A DNA stretch of 64,000 nt from Truepera sp965215315 (GCA_965215315.1 CBDCDB010000008.1:2418001-2482000); one strand, 5' to 3'. Positions 17,158-25,769 are shown, counted from the stretch's first letter. Translations and numbers: made by a program. The notes: generated from the sequence alone by a model not told the origin.

Positions 17158-18496
17158 TCGCTACTGCCTCTCGAGAAAATACTGCTGAAAGCGCCTTATA
17201 GAGCACACTCATCCCTTCATCCAACTCGTCATTGGTCAGGTTGAGCGGCGGCAAAAAGCGCAGACAGTTGCTGTAAAGTCCGGCCCGCAAAACGATAAGG
17301 CCGCGTTTTAACGCTTCACCAATGATGTTTGCGGTCGTGTCTGGGTCGGGGACGCCGTTTTGGGCAAACTCGAGCGCCAACATCGGCCCGACGCCGCGCA
17401 CGTCGGCAATCGCTGGAAACTCACGCTGAAAGGCTTTGAGGTGGATCCCCAACTGCTCGCCAAGTTCGGTTGCCCTTGCTAAAAACCCCGGGTCGGCAAT
17501 GATATCTATCGCCGCCAGCGCCGCTACACAAGCGAGCGGGTTGCCGCTGTAGGTTCCGCCCAAACCGCCCGGATGCGGCGCGTCCATAATCTCGGCCTTG
17601 CCGACGACGGCCGAAATCGGCATCCCTGCCGCGAGCGACTTCGCGGTTGTAATGAGGTCGGGCTCGACACCGTAGTGCTCCGAGGCGAACAGCTTGCCGG
17701 TGCGCCCCATGCCACACTGAATTTCGTCAGCGACTAAGACGATGCCGTGTGCGTCGCAGATTTCGCGGATACGCCGGTAGAACCGGCCTGAAATCGGGAC
17801 GAAACCGCCCTCCCCTTGCACGGGCTCGAGCACAAACGCCGCAATCTCGGACGGGTCAATCTGCGCGGTCATCGCGTGCTCGAGCTCACCAACGGCGTAA
17901 GCTAAAAACGCATCCTCGCTCAGCCCCTGCGGGCGGCGGTAGCCGTTCGGAAAAGGCAAGCGGTAGACTTCCGGCGCAAACGGCCCAAAGCCTTTCTTGA
18001 AAAGCCCGTACTTGCTCGTCATCGAAAGCGTCAAGTTGGTACGTCCGTGGTACGCCCCCTCGAAGACGACGATGCCAGCGCGTCCGGTGTGCGCTCGAGC
18101 GATTTTTACGGCAGTTTCAACCGCTTCCGCGCCACTATTGAGTAAAATTGCCTTCTTTACGCCGGAGATAGGCACAATTTCGGTGAGTTTTTCAGCCAGC
18201 GCCACATACGGCTCATAACTTCCGACAATCGCGCAGGGGTGGATGAGTTCGTCAGCTTGAGCTTTGATGGCGGCAACGACCCGGGGATGGTTGTGCCCGA
18301 CCGCTAACATTCCAATCCCACCCGCAAAGTCGAGCAGCGTGTTGCCGTCAGCGTCGGTGATAGACGCACCTTGAGCGTGGGTAAACGCGAGCGGTGTAAG
18401 TTTGGCGGCACCTCTCGGCGTCGAAGCTTCGCGGCGGGCGACGAACGCCAGAGATTTCGGGCCGGGGATGTCGGTTTTGAGGTGAATAACAGCCAT
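17150..18496 (-). CDS. class-III aminotransferase (4-aminobutyrate aminotransferase-like)
   Basis: A 448-residue PLP enzyme of the acetylornithine/GABA aminotransferase family. VLVADEIQCGMGRTG binds PLP and TTAKSLAAGMP holds the Schiff-base lysine; LDFAGGIGMLAVGHNHP and SGAEAVETAVKIAR are family hallmarks. The ATG overlaps the cupin stop codon (TGATG), so translation is coupled. Probably transaminates an omega-amino acid such as GABA. Confidence 0.88.
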   Translation of the reverse strand: MAVIHLKTDIPGPKSLAFVARREASTPRGAAKLTPLAFTHAQGASITDADGNTLLDFAGGIGMLAVGHNHPRVVAAIKAQADELIHPCAIVGSYEPYVALAEKLTEIVPISGVKKAILLNSGAEAVETAVKIARAHTGRAGIVVFEGAYHGRTNLTLSMTSKYGLFKKGFGPFAPEVYRLPFPNGYRRPQGLSEDAFLAYAVGELEHAMTAQIDPSEIAAFVLEPVQGEGGFVPISGRFYRRIREICDAHGIVLVADEIQCGMGRTGKLFASEHYGVEPDLITTAKSLAAGMPISAVVGKAEIMDAPHPGGLGGTYSGNPLACVAALAAIDIIADPGFLARATELGEQLGIHLKAFQREFPAIADVRGVGPMLALEFAQNGVPDPDTTANIIGEALKRGLIVLRAGLYSNCLRFLPPLNLTNDELDEGMSVLYKALSAVFSREAVASD

Positions 18497-18861
18497 CAGA
18501 GCCTCTCCAGCTCACGCACGGTGCGTTTGCTTTGCGCATTGCCCGTGTTGAGCGTCGTTTTAGGTTCAAAAAAGAGAACATGCGTCTCTGCTTCGGCAAC
18601 AAGAAGGTGCTCGACGCCATGAGGGATAATGACGCATTCACCTTCGTCTAACGAAATATCGTTTTGATCGCGCAACTTAATTACCAATTGGCCCTTAACG
18701 ACTAAAAACAGTTCGTCTTCTTGCGCGTGCTGATGCCATTCAAAGGTGCCCTCGAGCTCGGCTAACTTAACTGCCGCGTCACCCACTTCACCGATGACTT
18801 TAGGCGACCACTGATCGCTAAACGACGCGAATTTATCCGCTAAATTGATCTTTTGAATCAT
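18496..18861 (-). CDS. single-domain cupin protein
   Basis: A 121-residue beta-barrel protein with the metal-binding cupin motifs FEWHQHAQEDELFLVVKG and IIPHGVEHLLVA. Such small cupins may be enzymes or sensors; the substrate is unknown. I place the start at the ATG 18861, since AGGAG lies at proper distance from it and too close to the in-frame GTG at 18867. It sits between two aminotransferase genes, which suggests a part in the same catabolic pathway. Confidence 0.75.
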   Translation of the reverse strand: MIQKINLADKFASFSDQWSPKVIGEVGDAAVKLAELEGTFEWHQHAQEDELFLVVKGQLVIKLRDQNDISLDEGECVIIPHGVEHLLVAEAETHVLFFEPKTTLNTGNAQSKRTVRELERL

Positions 18862-18869
18862 GCTCACTC

Positions 18870-20138
18870 CTAAGCAGGTACAGGTTGAGTGGTAGTCTCG
18901 AGCGCCCCCGCAAAAATCCCTAACGCCTCGTCAATCTGCGCTTTAGAGACAACTAACGGCGGAATCCAGCGGATGACGTTTTCAAACGGGCCACACGTCA
19001 GGAGCATCAGACCTGCCTTTAGGCACGCCATTTGCACCTGTTTGCAGGTCTCTTTATCGGGTTTTCCGCGCGCGTCCGTAAACTCGGTAGCGACCATGAG
19101 CCCCGGCCCCCGCACGTCGCCGATAACCGGGTACCGCCGCTGCAAATCGCTTAAGCCTGAGCTCAACTGGTCGCCTCTTTGCGCCGCATTCTCAGCCAAG
19201 CGTTCGTCTAAGATGACCTCGAGGTTCGCTTTTGCGCCTGCCAAAACGACGGCGCTCCCGCCGCCGTAAGTGCCGCCGTGCGTCCCGGTCTCCCAACGCT
19301 CCATGAGGGTGCGCCCCCCACCTACCGCACTGATCGGCAAGCCACCACCCAACCCTTTTGCCATCACCAAAATGTCCGGTGTCACACCTGCGTGTTCAAA
19401 CGCAAAAAGTTTGCCGGTACGTCCAAACCCGGTCTGCACTTCGTCTAAAACGAGCAAGATGCCGTGCTTATCGCAAATCTCTCTAAGAGCTTGCAAAAAC
19501 GCTGCCGGAGCCGGGACGTAGCCGCCTTCACCGAGGACGGGCTCGAGAAAAAGCGCCGCCGTCTCATCCGGGGCACTCTGTGTTTTGAAGAGTAGTTCCA
19601 ACTGCTTCAGGCAAAAATCTACGGTCTCGGCTTCGTCCCAACCGTACTGATACGCGTACGGAAACGGTACCACGAAAATCCCTGCCGGAAGCGGACTGTA
19701 ACGGTGCCGATACCCGGTTTTGGCAGTTGTCATCGCCATCGCCTGCGCGGTGCGCCCGTGAAACCCACCTTGAAAGACGATGAGGTTAGCTCGCCCGGTC
19801 GCGTGCCGCGCCAGTTTGACCGCGCCCTCGACGGCTTCCGCGCCGCTGTTGGAGAAGAAAAAGCTGTCGATAGCTTCAGGCGTGACGCGGTTTAAGAGTT
19901 CGGAGAGTTTTACAGCAGCAGGGGGCACCACACAGTTCATCTGAGCGAAAATCAGCGCTTCGGCCTGCGCTTGAATGGCCTTGACGACCTTAGGATGCGC
20001 GTGCCCTGCGTTCGTCACACCGATACCCGAGGTGAAATCGGTCAGCCGGTGGCCTGCGGCGTCAAAGAGGTAAACACCTTCGCCCCGGACGGGTTCAAAG
20101 GTCGTTAGATGTGACCAAACGGGGGACAAATGCTGCAT
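18870..20138 (-). CDS. class-III aminotransferase (4-aminobutyrate aminotransferase-like), second copy
   Basis: A 422-residue PLP-dependent aminotransferase, related to but clearly distinct from the one at 17150-18496. VLVLDEVQTGFGRTG and MAKGLGGGLPISA (Schiff-base lysine) are present, with FSNSGAEAVEGAVKLAR upstream. AAAGG precedes the ATG. Two paralogous omega-aminotransferases in one cluster suggest successive or alternative amine substrates. Confidence 0.88.
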   Translation of the reverse strand: MQHLSPVWSHLTTFEPVRGEGVYLFDAAGHRLTDFTSGIGVTNAGHAHPKVVKAIQAQAEALIFAQMNCVVPPAAVKLSELLNRVTPEAIDSFFFSNSGAEAVEGAVKLARHATGRANLIVFQGGFHGRTAQAMAMTTAKTGYRHRYSPLPAGIFVVPFPYAYQYGWDEAETVDFCLKQLELLFKTQSAPDETAALFLEPVLGEGGYVPAPAAFLQALREICDKHGILLVLDEVQTGFGRTGKLFAFEHAGVTPDILVMAKGLGGGLPISAVGGGRTLMERWETGTHGGTYGGGSAVVLAGAKANLEVILDERLAENAAQRGDQLSSGLSDLQRRYPVIGDVRGPGLMVATEFTDARGKPDKETCKQVQMACLKAGLMLLTCGPFENVIRWIPPLVVSKAQIDEALGIFAGALETTTQPVPA

Positions 20139-20160
20139 AGCTTAACCTTTCGCTGCTGAC

Positions 20161-20892
20161 TTATGCTTGATGCTCGAGATAGACCGTATCACCAAGCTTA
20201 ACGGTTCCGAGCCTCGAGACCGCGCCGTAAACGCCCGCGCACGCTCCAAAGTTTTCGGCAACAGTTTTCAAGACTTCAGGGCTATTTTGCGCGGTGTCCG
20301 GTTCCAAATTGACCATTATGCACTGTTTGATTGGGTAGCTAACGCTAATCTTTGCTGAATCTTTGCGTTTACCAAAAGTTAGCGACGCGCCTAGCCATGT
20401 TTTTTCAGGCTCTCCGCTAACGTCATCTGTTTGAACGACGAGGTTAGAACGAAAACGGCGGCGGTCTAACGGCGTGTCGAGGTTGTCTTGAACCTTTGCG
20501 AGCGTCGCCTTAGAGATGAGCGAAACGGGCATGCAGTCGTAAGTTCCCCGGTTGAGATGTAAAAGCGAAACCGCTGCGCCGTAGCTCGAGACCAAGGTTT
20601 GCCCAAGCTGTTCCGACTCGAGCGGCAGTGTTTGCCCCGAAGATGTACGGACGCAGATGTCCGAGGTCACCGGGTCATCTGGCGTAACTAACCGGGGTTC
20701 GTACCGTAAAAGTTCAGGCAGGTCTCGAGTCGTCAACCAGAGAAAGCCTGAAGGCGTACCGGAACACACAAAAGCGTACTTGCGGTCGCCGTTAAGACCG
20801 AACCAGTAGAGCTTTGCTTCGGGTACGGAAATGCCCCGCATCGACTTGACCGGATAGAGATTGATTTCTTGAACGCTTCCGACAGCTTTCAT
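20161..20892 (-). CDS. MOSC domain-containing protein
   Basis: A 243-residue protein with the N-terminal MOSC beta-barrel (INLYPVKSMRGISVPEA) and a C-terminal MOSC domain. Relatives bind molybdenum cofactor or transfer sulfur (YcbX and mARC). In the family an invariant Cys carries the cofactor; Cys in IKQCIMVNLEPDT is the likely equivalent. It may reduce N-hydroxylated compounds, which would fit an amine-degradation cluster (inference). Confidence 0.8.
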   Translation of the reverse strand: MKAVGSVQEINLYPVKSMRGISVPEAKLYWFGLNGDRKYAFVCSGTPSGFLWLTTRDLPELLRYEPRLVTPDDPVTSDICVRTSSGQTLPLESEQLGQTLVSSYGAAVSLLHLNRGTYDCMPVSLISKATLAKVQDNLDTPLDRRRFRSNLVVQTDDVSGEPEKTWLGASLTFGKRKDSAKISVSYPIKQCIMVNLEPDTAQNSPEVLKTVAENFGACAGVYGAVSRLGTVKLGDTVYLEHQA

Positions 20893-20896
20893 AGTC

Positions 20897-22261
20897 CTAA
20901 ACGACCTCTGACTTGGTTTTGGGCAATCCGGTTTTAGGCAATCCGGTTTGAGATGACTCAGCTTTGGACAAGCCGGTTCTAGGCAAGCTAGTTTCAGCAG
21001 ACGACGCGGCCTCTTTACGGCTCAAAACCTCGAGCGCCGCCCGCCGTCCGCTCAGGAGCGCCCCGTGGACGGTTGCGGCGCGGGGTTCGGGCGCGGTCGC
21101 TTCACCGGCCCAATAGAGCGGCGGGGTCGGAGCCGCCAGTTTTTCACGTGCGCCGTCCTGCCCCGGCAGCACATACGAGTAGCCGCCGCGCGTGTAGGGG
21201 TCGTCGGGCCAGTTGATCAGCCGCGCCGCCTGCGCTACCAAACCGGGTTGGCCCAACTCTTGTTTGAAGGACTCGAGTCCCGCCGCAAGTGCCCCCTCTT
21301 CGCCCAAAGCGAGCAACTCGGCAGCCCAGTCGCCCGAGGCAAACGCTGTCCAAACGTGCGTATCGGTTTCGTAACCATGAGAAGGCGACCACCACATCGG
21401 CGGGTTGAGGCGGCTGTAGACCGCCATAATGCCGGGATGGACCGGCGCTTCGTCAAAGCTGTAGACGAGTTTAATCACCGGCCCCATCCGCAGCCCCAGA
21501 AATGCCGAGCGTTTCGTTTCGGGTAGTTCGGGCGTAAAGCGAATGGCACCGGCTTGCAACACGCCGAGCGGCACGGTGACAACGGCAGCGTCGGCTTCGT
21601 AAACGTCGCCGCCGAGCGTCAGGGCGCGAACGCCGCCTGCGTCCCACGTCAGTTCGTTGACCGGATCATCACTGTGGATGCTCAAGCCTGCTGCCAAAGC
21701 GTTGACCAAAGCGTCATAACCGCCCAAAATCCGGTAATCCCCGCCGCCTTCGTCTTCGGCGCGGAGACCTTCCAGAACGGCCTTGGCACTTAAAAAGCGC
21801 ATCGCTTCGCCGCACGCGTTGGCAAATGAGCGTTCGACGTAGCGGAGCTGCTGATGGTCAAACCCGATACGCCGCAGGTAGCTGCCCCAATCTTCGTTAG
21901 GGAGCGCGTCAACGTCGGGCAGCTTCCAGGAGCGGGTCTGCGCAAAGTCGGGGTAGGCGGCGCACGCTTCTCTCATAGTCAGCCACGCACCGTCTTCTAA
22001 TCTCACCAACGAATCGTCAAGCTTGTTCCAGTAAACCGCCTCGAGCCCCAGCTCGCGTACCAGTTCCCACGTCGCGGCGTGCTCTCCGTGGACGAACTCC
22101 GCGCCGAACTCGACGGGCATTCCGGCAAAGTCGTGGTTTGTGTGGGTGCGCCCACCCAGACGGTGTTTCGCTTCTAAGACGCTGACCTGTTGACCGGCGT
22201 CTTGTAAGGCTCTCGCCGCCGCCAAGCCTGCCATTCCTGCCCCGAGCACTAGAACGTTCAT
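20897..22261 (-). CDS. flavin-containing amine oxidase
   Basis: A 454-residue FAD enzyme. The N-terminal dinucleotide fold VLVLGAGMAGLAAARAL and LGGRTHTN are characteristic of the monoamine/polyamine oxidase family, and the C-terminal YWAGEATAPEPRAATVHGAL closes the FAD site. It is predicted to deaminate a primary or polyamine to an aldehyde. The last about 35 residues are a low-complexity repeat tail (see the repeat at 20908-21004). It begins the amine part of the operon, upstream of MOSC and the aminotransferases. Confidence 0.87.
   Translation of the reverse strand: MNVLVLGAGMAGLAAARALQDAGQQVSVLEAKHRLGGRTHTNHDFAGMPVEFGAEFVHGEHAATWELVRELGLEAVYWNKLDDSLVRLEDGAWLTMREACAAYPDFAQTRSWKLPDVDALPNEDWGSYLRRIGFDHQQLRYVERSFANACGEAMRFLSAKAVLEGLRAEDEGGGDYRILGGYDALVNALAAGLSIHSDDPVNELTWDAGGVRALTLGGDVYEADAAVVTVPLGVLQAGAIRFTPELPETKRSAFLGLRMGPVIKLVYSFDEAPVHPGIMAVYSRLNPPMWWSPSHGYETDTHVWTAFASGDWAAELLALGEEGALAAGLESFKQELGQPGLVAQAARLINWPDDPYTRGGYSYVLPGQDGAREKLAAPTPPLYWAGEATAPEPRAATVHGALLSGRRAALEVLSRKEAASSAETSLPRTGLSKAESSQTGLPKTGLPKTKSEVV
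20908..21004 (-). repeat. degenerate ~15-bp tandem repeats in the amine oxidase 3' end
   Basis: Units of the type GGCAATCCGGTTTTA occur twice in tandem, followed by diverged relatives (GGACAAGCCGGTTCTA and GGCAAGCTAGTTTCA). They encode the C-terminal LP-x-TGL-type repeats. Unit length is a multiple of three, so copy-number change would keep the reading frame. Confidence 0.6.
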
Positions 22262-22274
22262 GGTGCCCCCCCGT

Positions 22275-23015
22275 TTACCGTTGTAAGCGGATGAGTTCTG
22301 GGCTTTGTACTAATTCCAGACGCGCCACTTCGGGCCGCTCCCAGACGATCAGCATTCCGGTATGGTCGGCTTGTCTGTCCCAGGCGTAGTTTTCAATCAC
22401 CGTGCGCGGTTCAAACCCGCGCCGCATCTGCATACTGACGGTCGGATCGAAGATCTCGCCGCGCATGACCTTGCCCGCATACTCGCGTACCGACAGGCGC
22501 TCGCGGTACCCCTCGTACCCCTTGAGCATCCCGCCCGCGTACATCCCCTTAAGTCTCAGGCGCTCCGCAAGAGCAAACTGCGCTTTGTAGAGTGCCGACG
22601 CAACGCCGCGCCCCTGATAGTCGGGGTGGACAGCTTTTTCAACGCCGTAAAGCCACGCACCTTCGGAGTCGTGTTTTGAGAGGCCCAGGTCGCCGATCAT
22701 CTCGAGCCATCCCAAAGGTCTTGCCGACGGTGTGTAGTCCGTACGCATCGAGAGTGCTAAACCGATGACTTCACTTTCGGGGGCGTCGTTGACAACAACG
22801 AACTGCCCTTCAGGAAAGCGCTGCACCATCTCGGCAATGTTGTGGGCGCTGATACACCCTTTGGTTCCTACCGGAAATTTGTTCGCGTAACATACGATTT
22901 CGTGGATACTTTGACCGTGTTCGGGCCTTACGCTTTCAACCCGGTATTCGGCCTCGGCGTGGGCTGACCCCGGCACCGCTAAACTTGCTTGTATAGAACT
23001 TTCTACGCCTTTCAT
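22275..23015 (-). CDS. GNAT-family N-acetyltransferase
   Basis: A 246-residue protein with the GNAT acetyl-CoA loop VHPDYQGRGVASALYKAQF (about residues 132-150). An N-terminal extension of about 25 residues precedes the fold. Its stop lies 14 nt before the amine oxidase start, so it is probably the first gene of the minus-strand catabolic operon and could acetylate a related amine. Confidence 0.75.
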   Translation of the reverse strand: MKGVESSIQASLAVPGSAHAEAEYRVESVRPEHGQSIHEIVCYANKFPVGTKGCISAHNIAEMVQRFPEGQFVVVNDAPESEVIGLALSMRTDYTPSARPLGWLEMIGDLGLSKHDSEGAWLYGVEKAVHPDYQGRGVASALYKAQFALAERLRLKGMYAGGMLKGYEGYRERLSVREYAGKVMRGEIFDPTVSMQMRRGFEPRTVIENYAWDRQADHTGMLIVWERPEVARLELVQSPELIRLQR

Positions 23016-23354
23016 AACGATACGTCTCCGGACAAGGCCCTAATCAACGCGTTCGCTGGCATGAGTTCGTACTGTATTGTGGAAAACAAGGGCAGACGAA
23101 AAGACCGAAATCAGTTACCTGATGCTCAGTCCCTTTGTGGCTTTTGCTTCTCCACAACCTTTACGCGAGAGTTTTCGCCTCCCGAAACCCAAACGGCTTC
23201 ATCTGGTCTACTCACACTTTAGGGTTGTCTTGAAACTTTCACGCTCCCTTTTAACCGTCTCAGGAGAGTGTAGCACACGCGTAGGGGGTTTGGATAGAGG
23301 TTCGGTACGGTTCACAGGGCTGAGCGCCGAGACCTGCTCGAACCGTTATGCTTA
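23016..23354. other. intergenic region, no gene seen
   Basis: About 340 bp between the GNAT start and the left end of the IS5-family element. It should hold the promoter of the amine-catabolism operon. I see GGAGA before the GNAT ATG but no convincing -35/-10 pair, and no ORF with family features. Confidence 0.5.
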
Positions 23355-23362
23355 GAAACCGT

Positions 23363-23836
23363 CTACAATCTTCTAAGCAGCAGTCGGATGAAGGCAAGCT
23401 GCATCATAGCTAAACTTGAGGAGACGAGCCGTTCACAGTTTTTCCAGAGCCTCCGGCACTTCTCTAACCAGGAGAAGCTGCGTTCCACTACCCAACGCTT
23501 GGGAATGACCACAAAGCTACGCTGGTCACTGCGTTGGGCAACTTCTACCTTGGCAGCGAGTAGGTCTTGGATACGGTTGGCAAAGGTCTCGCCGGTGTAG
23601 CTTCCGTCGACCAGGACTTTCTTAACTGTTGTGAGCTGTGCTTGAGCAGTTCCCAGCATGTCTACTGCCCCGGTTCGGTCGGTCACGTTGGCAGCCGTAA
23701 CAGCCAAGGCGTGAGGTAAGCCCTGCGTATCCACAACGATATGACGTTTAATCCCTGAGATTTTCTTGCCCCCGTCATAGCCTTTAACCTGCGCTGTTTC
23801 AGTATTTTTTACCGACTGAGCATCAACAATAACCAT
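23363..23836 (-). CDS. IS5-family transposase, OrfB
   Basis: A 157-codon frame with the catalytic DDE core: VIVDAQSVKN (first Asp), VLVDGSYTGETF (second Asp) and PKRWVVERSFSWLEKCRR (Glu within the YREK-like motif). The stop lies inside the left terminal repeat. OrfB-type sequence continues upstream of the first Met (QVANERISSGRKACTSM) in the same frame back to the T8 run at 23885-23892, so the functional product is likely an OrfA-OrfB fusion. Confidence 0.85.
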   Translation of the reverse strand: MVIVDAQSVKNTETAQVKGYDGGKKISGIKRHIVVDTQGLPHALAVTAANVTDRTGAVDMLGTAQAQLTTVKKVLVDGSYTGETFANRIQDLLAAKVEVAQRSDQRSFVVIPKRWVVERSFSWLEKCRRLWKNCERLVSSSLAMMQLAFIRLLLRRL

Positions 23837-24146
23837 ACTCGTGCAGGCTTTTCTGCCACTGCTGATACGCTCGTTGGCGACCTGTTTTTTTTAAGACCTG
23901 ACTGAGGATACTTTCGCCTTCGTCATTCGTTTCGCTCCAAATGCGAAAGTAGCGGTGCACAGTTCCGAACTTGGGATAGTCTTTGGGTAGAGCGCGCCAC
24001 TGACAGCCCGTTTTGACCACATACAGCAAAGCGTTAAACACCTCATACAGAGCGAGCTTCCTCGGCTTTGTTCTCCTCCTCGCAGATTCTAGTAGCGGTC
24101 TTACCTTTTCAAACTGCTCGCCGCTGATGTCGCTGGGATAGCTCAT
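23823..24146 (-). CDS. IS5-family transposase, OrfA
   Basis: A 107-codon N-terminal transposase part (DUF4096-like), with CQWRALPKDYPKFGTVHRYF typical of the IS5 family. It reads into an A8 run (mRNA sense), after which its own frame gives about 20 unrelated residues before TGA. Transposase homology continues in the +1 frame (OrfB). Confidence 0.85.
   Translation of the reverse strand: MSYPSDISGEQFEKVRPLLESARRRTKPRKLALYEVFNALLYVVKTGCQWRALPKDYPKFGTVHRYFRIWSETNDEGESILSQVLKKTGRQRAYQQWQKSLHEYGYC
23885..23892 (-). promoter_or_regulatory. A8 slippage site in the IS5 transposase mRNA
   Basis: Eight consecutive A residues in the sense strand (T8 as printed) mark the point where OrfA homology leaves and OrfB homology enters. 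The needed shift is +1 (equal to -2), so loss of one A by transcriptional slippage would make the fusion, as known for homopolymer slippage in some IS elements and in Thermus dnaX. Confidence 0.55.
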
Positions 24147-24188
24147 CGTTATAGTTTGAGGGAGATCGTAGACGGTTTCTTAAAAGTT

Positions 24189-24659
24189 ATGCAACTTTCT
24201 CTTCTGCTTAAAGAGCAGGAATATACCGCGCAAGTTGCGGCCTGGGAACACGCTGAGTGGTCTTTTCTGCTGCCGGATGAGACGTTGCCGGAGGCGCACG
24301 AACGGTTGGCGTCGCAGAGGCGGGACGCGTTGCCGCTTACGCTCATCGCTTTGGAGCCGGGGCCGGACACAGGTAGTGGTCTGCTCGGCTGCGTCACGTT
24401 AGACCAAACTGACTTGCCCAGTCACGACGACCTGACCCCCTGGTTGGCGAGCCTTTACGTGCCTCCGGCGTTTCGGGGGCGTGGTGTGGGGAGACGTTTG
24501 GCGGACGCGGTGGGAGAGTTGGCGAAGGCTCGAGGCCACCCTAAGCTCTACCTCTACACCTGGGAACACAAAGCACGTTACGCCCGCTGGGGCTTTCGGA
24601 CGCTCCGAAAGGGCAGCGTTGCCGGGCGTGACGTTATCGTCGTGGCGCGAACACTTTAA
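24189..24659 (+). CDS. GNAT-family N-acetyltransferase
   Basis: A 156-residue acetyltransferase with the acetyl-CoA loop VPPAFRGRGVGRRLADAVG and the closing YTWEHKARYARWGFR. The start is the ATG at 24189. An upstream in-frame ATG at 24156 lies inside the inserted IS5-family element and cannot be native. The insertion lies 10 bp before the start codon, so normal expression is probably altered. Confidence 0.78.
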   Translation: MQLSLLLKEQEYTAQVAAWEHAEWSFLLPDETLPEAHERLASQRRDALPLTLIALEPGPDTGSGLLGCVTLDQTDLPSHDDLTPWLASLYVPPAFRGRGVGRRLADAVGELAKARGHPKLYLYTWEHKARYARWGFRTLRKGSVAGRDVIVVARTL

Positions 24660-24724
24660 CTACGGTAGCTCCTCTACCAACGCCTTAGTAAGACAGAGGC
24701 TTTTTACGGGGCGGTTTTATAGGC

Positions 24725-25669
24725 TTGACTATAGAGGTGGAACAGCACCGTTTGACCTTAAACGCAATCCCGCCTTTTTCGTTTGAACGAACACGAGCGT
24801 TTATCCGCACGTTTTACGCCCGCGACTACGAGCGCGTTCCAGCCTACGTTCAGCTTCGGGGCGAGACGTTACGGCGTGTGGTCAGTGTTTGCGGCGTTCC
24901 GGTGCTGTTCGAGGTTCGGGCGGCGGGGGCGGGGGGGCTCGAGCTGACCCTCTACGCCGAACAGCTAAGTGACGAACTCGTCTCGGCAACTTCTGAGCGC
25001 GTAAAGTTCTACTTGGGATTAGACGACGACTTGAAACCGCTCTACACTAGAGCTGACCCCATTTTCGAGGACGTTATCAAAACCTGGCACGGCTATCACA
25101 TGCTCAAGGTTCTGACCCCGTTTGAGGCGGCGTGCTGGGCGCTCATTCAGCAGCGCACGCCGAACGGCTTTGCCCACAAGACGATGGCGAAATTGGCTGA
25201 GTTTTTCGGCAGCAGTCTGGGTTTTGAGGGCGAAACCTACACCGCGTTTCCTGAAGCGCAGGCAATGCTCGAGAATCCGCAGGCGCGGGTTTTGGAGGCC
25301 ACCAACAACACCCGTAAAACTGAGCGCCTCCTGTACGTGATTCGCGCCTTTGCTACCGCAGATGAACCGTTTTTACGGAGCGCTCCTTACGGCGACGTCG
25401 CCAAGTGGTTGGGAAGCGTCAAGGGGCTGGGTGCGTGGTCGGTGGACTTTATCATGCTCCGGGGCTTGGGCCGCACCGAACATGCGCCGTGGACGGATAC
25501 CGGGCTGCTGGGCGCGGTTTCAAAGGTTTACACGGGCGGGTTTGAGGTCAGTTCAGGCCGCGCCCGCGAGCTTGCGGGGCGCTACGGTTCCGAGCAGGGG
25601 TTGTGGGCGCATTACGTTAAGACGTCTGCGTACAGTTCAGCGGCTCCTGAGGGTGCTACACTGCGCTGA
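24725..25669 (+). CDS. DNA-3-methyladenine glycosylase II-like (HhH-GPD)
   Basis: A 314-residue base-excision repair protein resembling AlkA. The helix-hairpin-helix LGSVKGLGAWSVDFIMLRG is near residues 235-253, followed by the region TDTGLLGAV supplying the catalytic Asp. It should remove alkylated purines. The start is uncertain: TTG at 24725 or GTG at 24737. Confidence 0.8.
   Translation: MTIEVEQHRLTLNAIPPFSFERTRAFIRTFYARDYERVPAYVQLRGETLRRVVSVCGVPVLFEVRAAGAGGLELTLYAEQLSDELVSATSERVKFYLGLDDDLKPLYTRADPIFEDVIKTWHGYHMLKVLTPFEAACWALIQQRTPNGFAHKTMAKLAEFFGSSLGFEGETYTAFPEAQAMLENPQARVLEATNNTRKTERLLYVIRAFATADEPFLRSAPYGDVAKWLGSVKGLGAWSVDFIMLRGLGRTEHAPWTDTGLLGAVSKVYTGGFEVSSGRARELAGRYGSEQGLWAHYVKTSAYSSAAPEGATLR
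25657..25662 (+). promoter_or_regulatory. possible -10 box before a 32-codon ORF
   Basis: TACACT lies 8 nt before the ATG at 25671, inside the end of the glycosylase gene. Spacing is slightly longer than at the other leaderless-type starts. Confidence 0.3.
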
Positions 25670-25670
25670 G

Positions 25671-25769
25671 ATGAACGACACCCTTGAAGCAGAACCCCCC
25701 AGTTCCCCTTACTTTTTGAATCCCTACCTTCTACACACCTTAGACCCGCTCGAGGACGTGCGTGCTTAA
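25671..25769 (+). CDS. small ORF (32 aa) overlapping the CNNM start
   Basis: A 32-codon frame (MNDTLEAEPPSSPYFLNPYL and 12 more residues), starting directly after the glycosylase stop and ending 8 nt inside the CNNM gene. It fills the whole gap between the two genes and could couple their translation or act as a leader peptide. No known family. Confidence 0.35.
   Translation: MNDTLEAEPPSSPYFLNPYLLHTLDPLEDVRA

Larger units (their letters stand above)
23355..24179 (-). mobile_element. IS5-family insertion sequence, complete (825 bp)
   Basis: Terminal inverted repeats GAAACCGTCTACAATC (left) and GAAACCGTCTACGATC (right, reverse complement) bound the element, and TTA flanks both ends (23352-23354 and 24180-24182), a T-N-A target duplication as in the IS1031 group. 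It contains two overlapping transposase frames on the minus strand. It sits just upstream of the GNAT gene at 24189 and contains no CTCGAG, unlike the surrounding chromosome. Confidence 0.88.

Noticed and set aside
20908..21004. LPKTG/LPRTG motifs resembling sortase signals in the amine oxidase
   Set aside because: No hydrophobic segment or positive tail follows, there is no signal peptide, and the enzyme has a cytoplasmic FAD fold; the motifs come from a nucleotide repeat.
23355..24179. IS5 element as a gene disruptor
   Set aside because: Joining the flanks does not restore a longer reading frame; the insertion is just upstream of the GNAT start.
24156..24188. Earlier in-frame ATG for the GNAT gene
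   Set aside because: It lies inside the IS5 terminal repeat, so it cannot be the native start.
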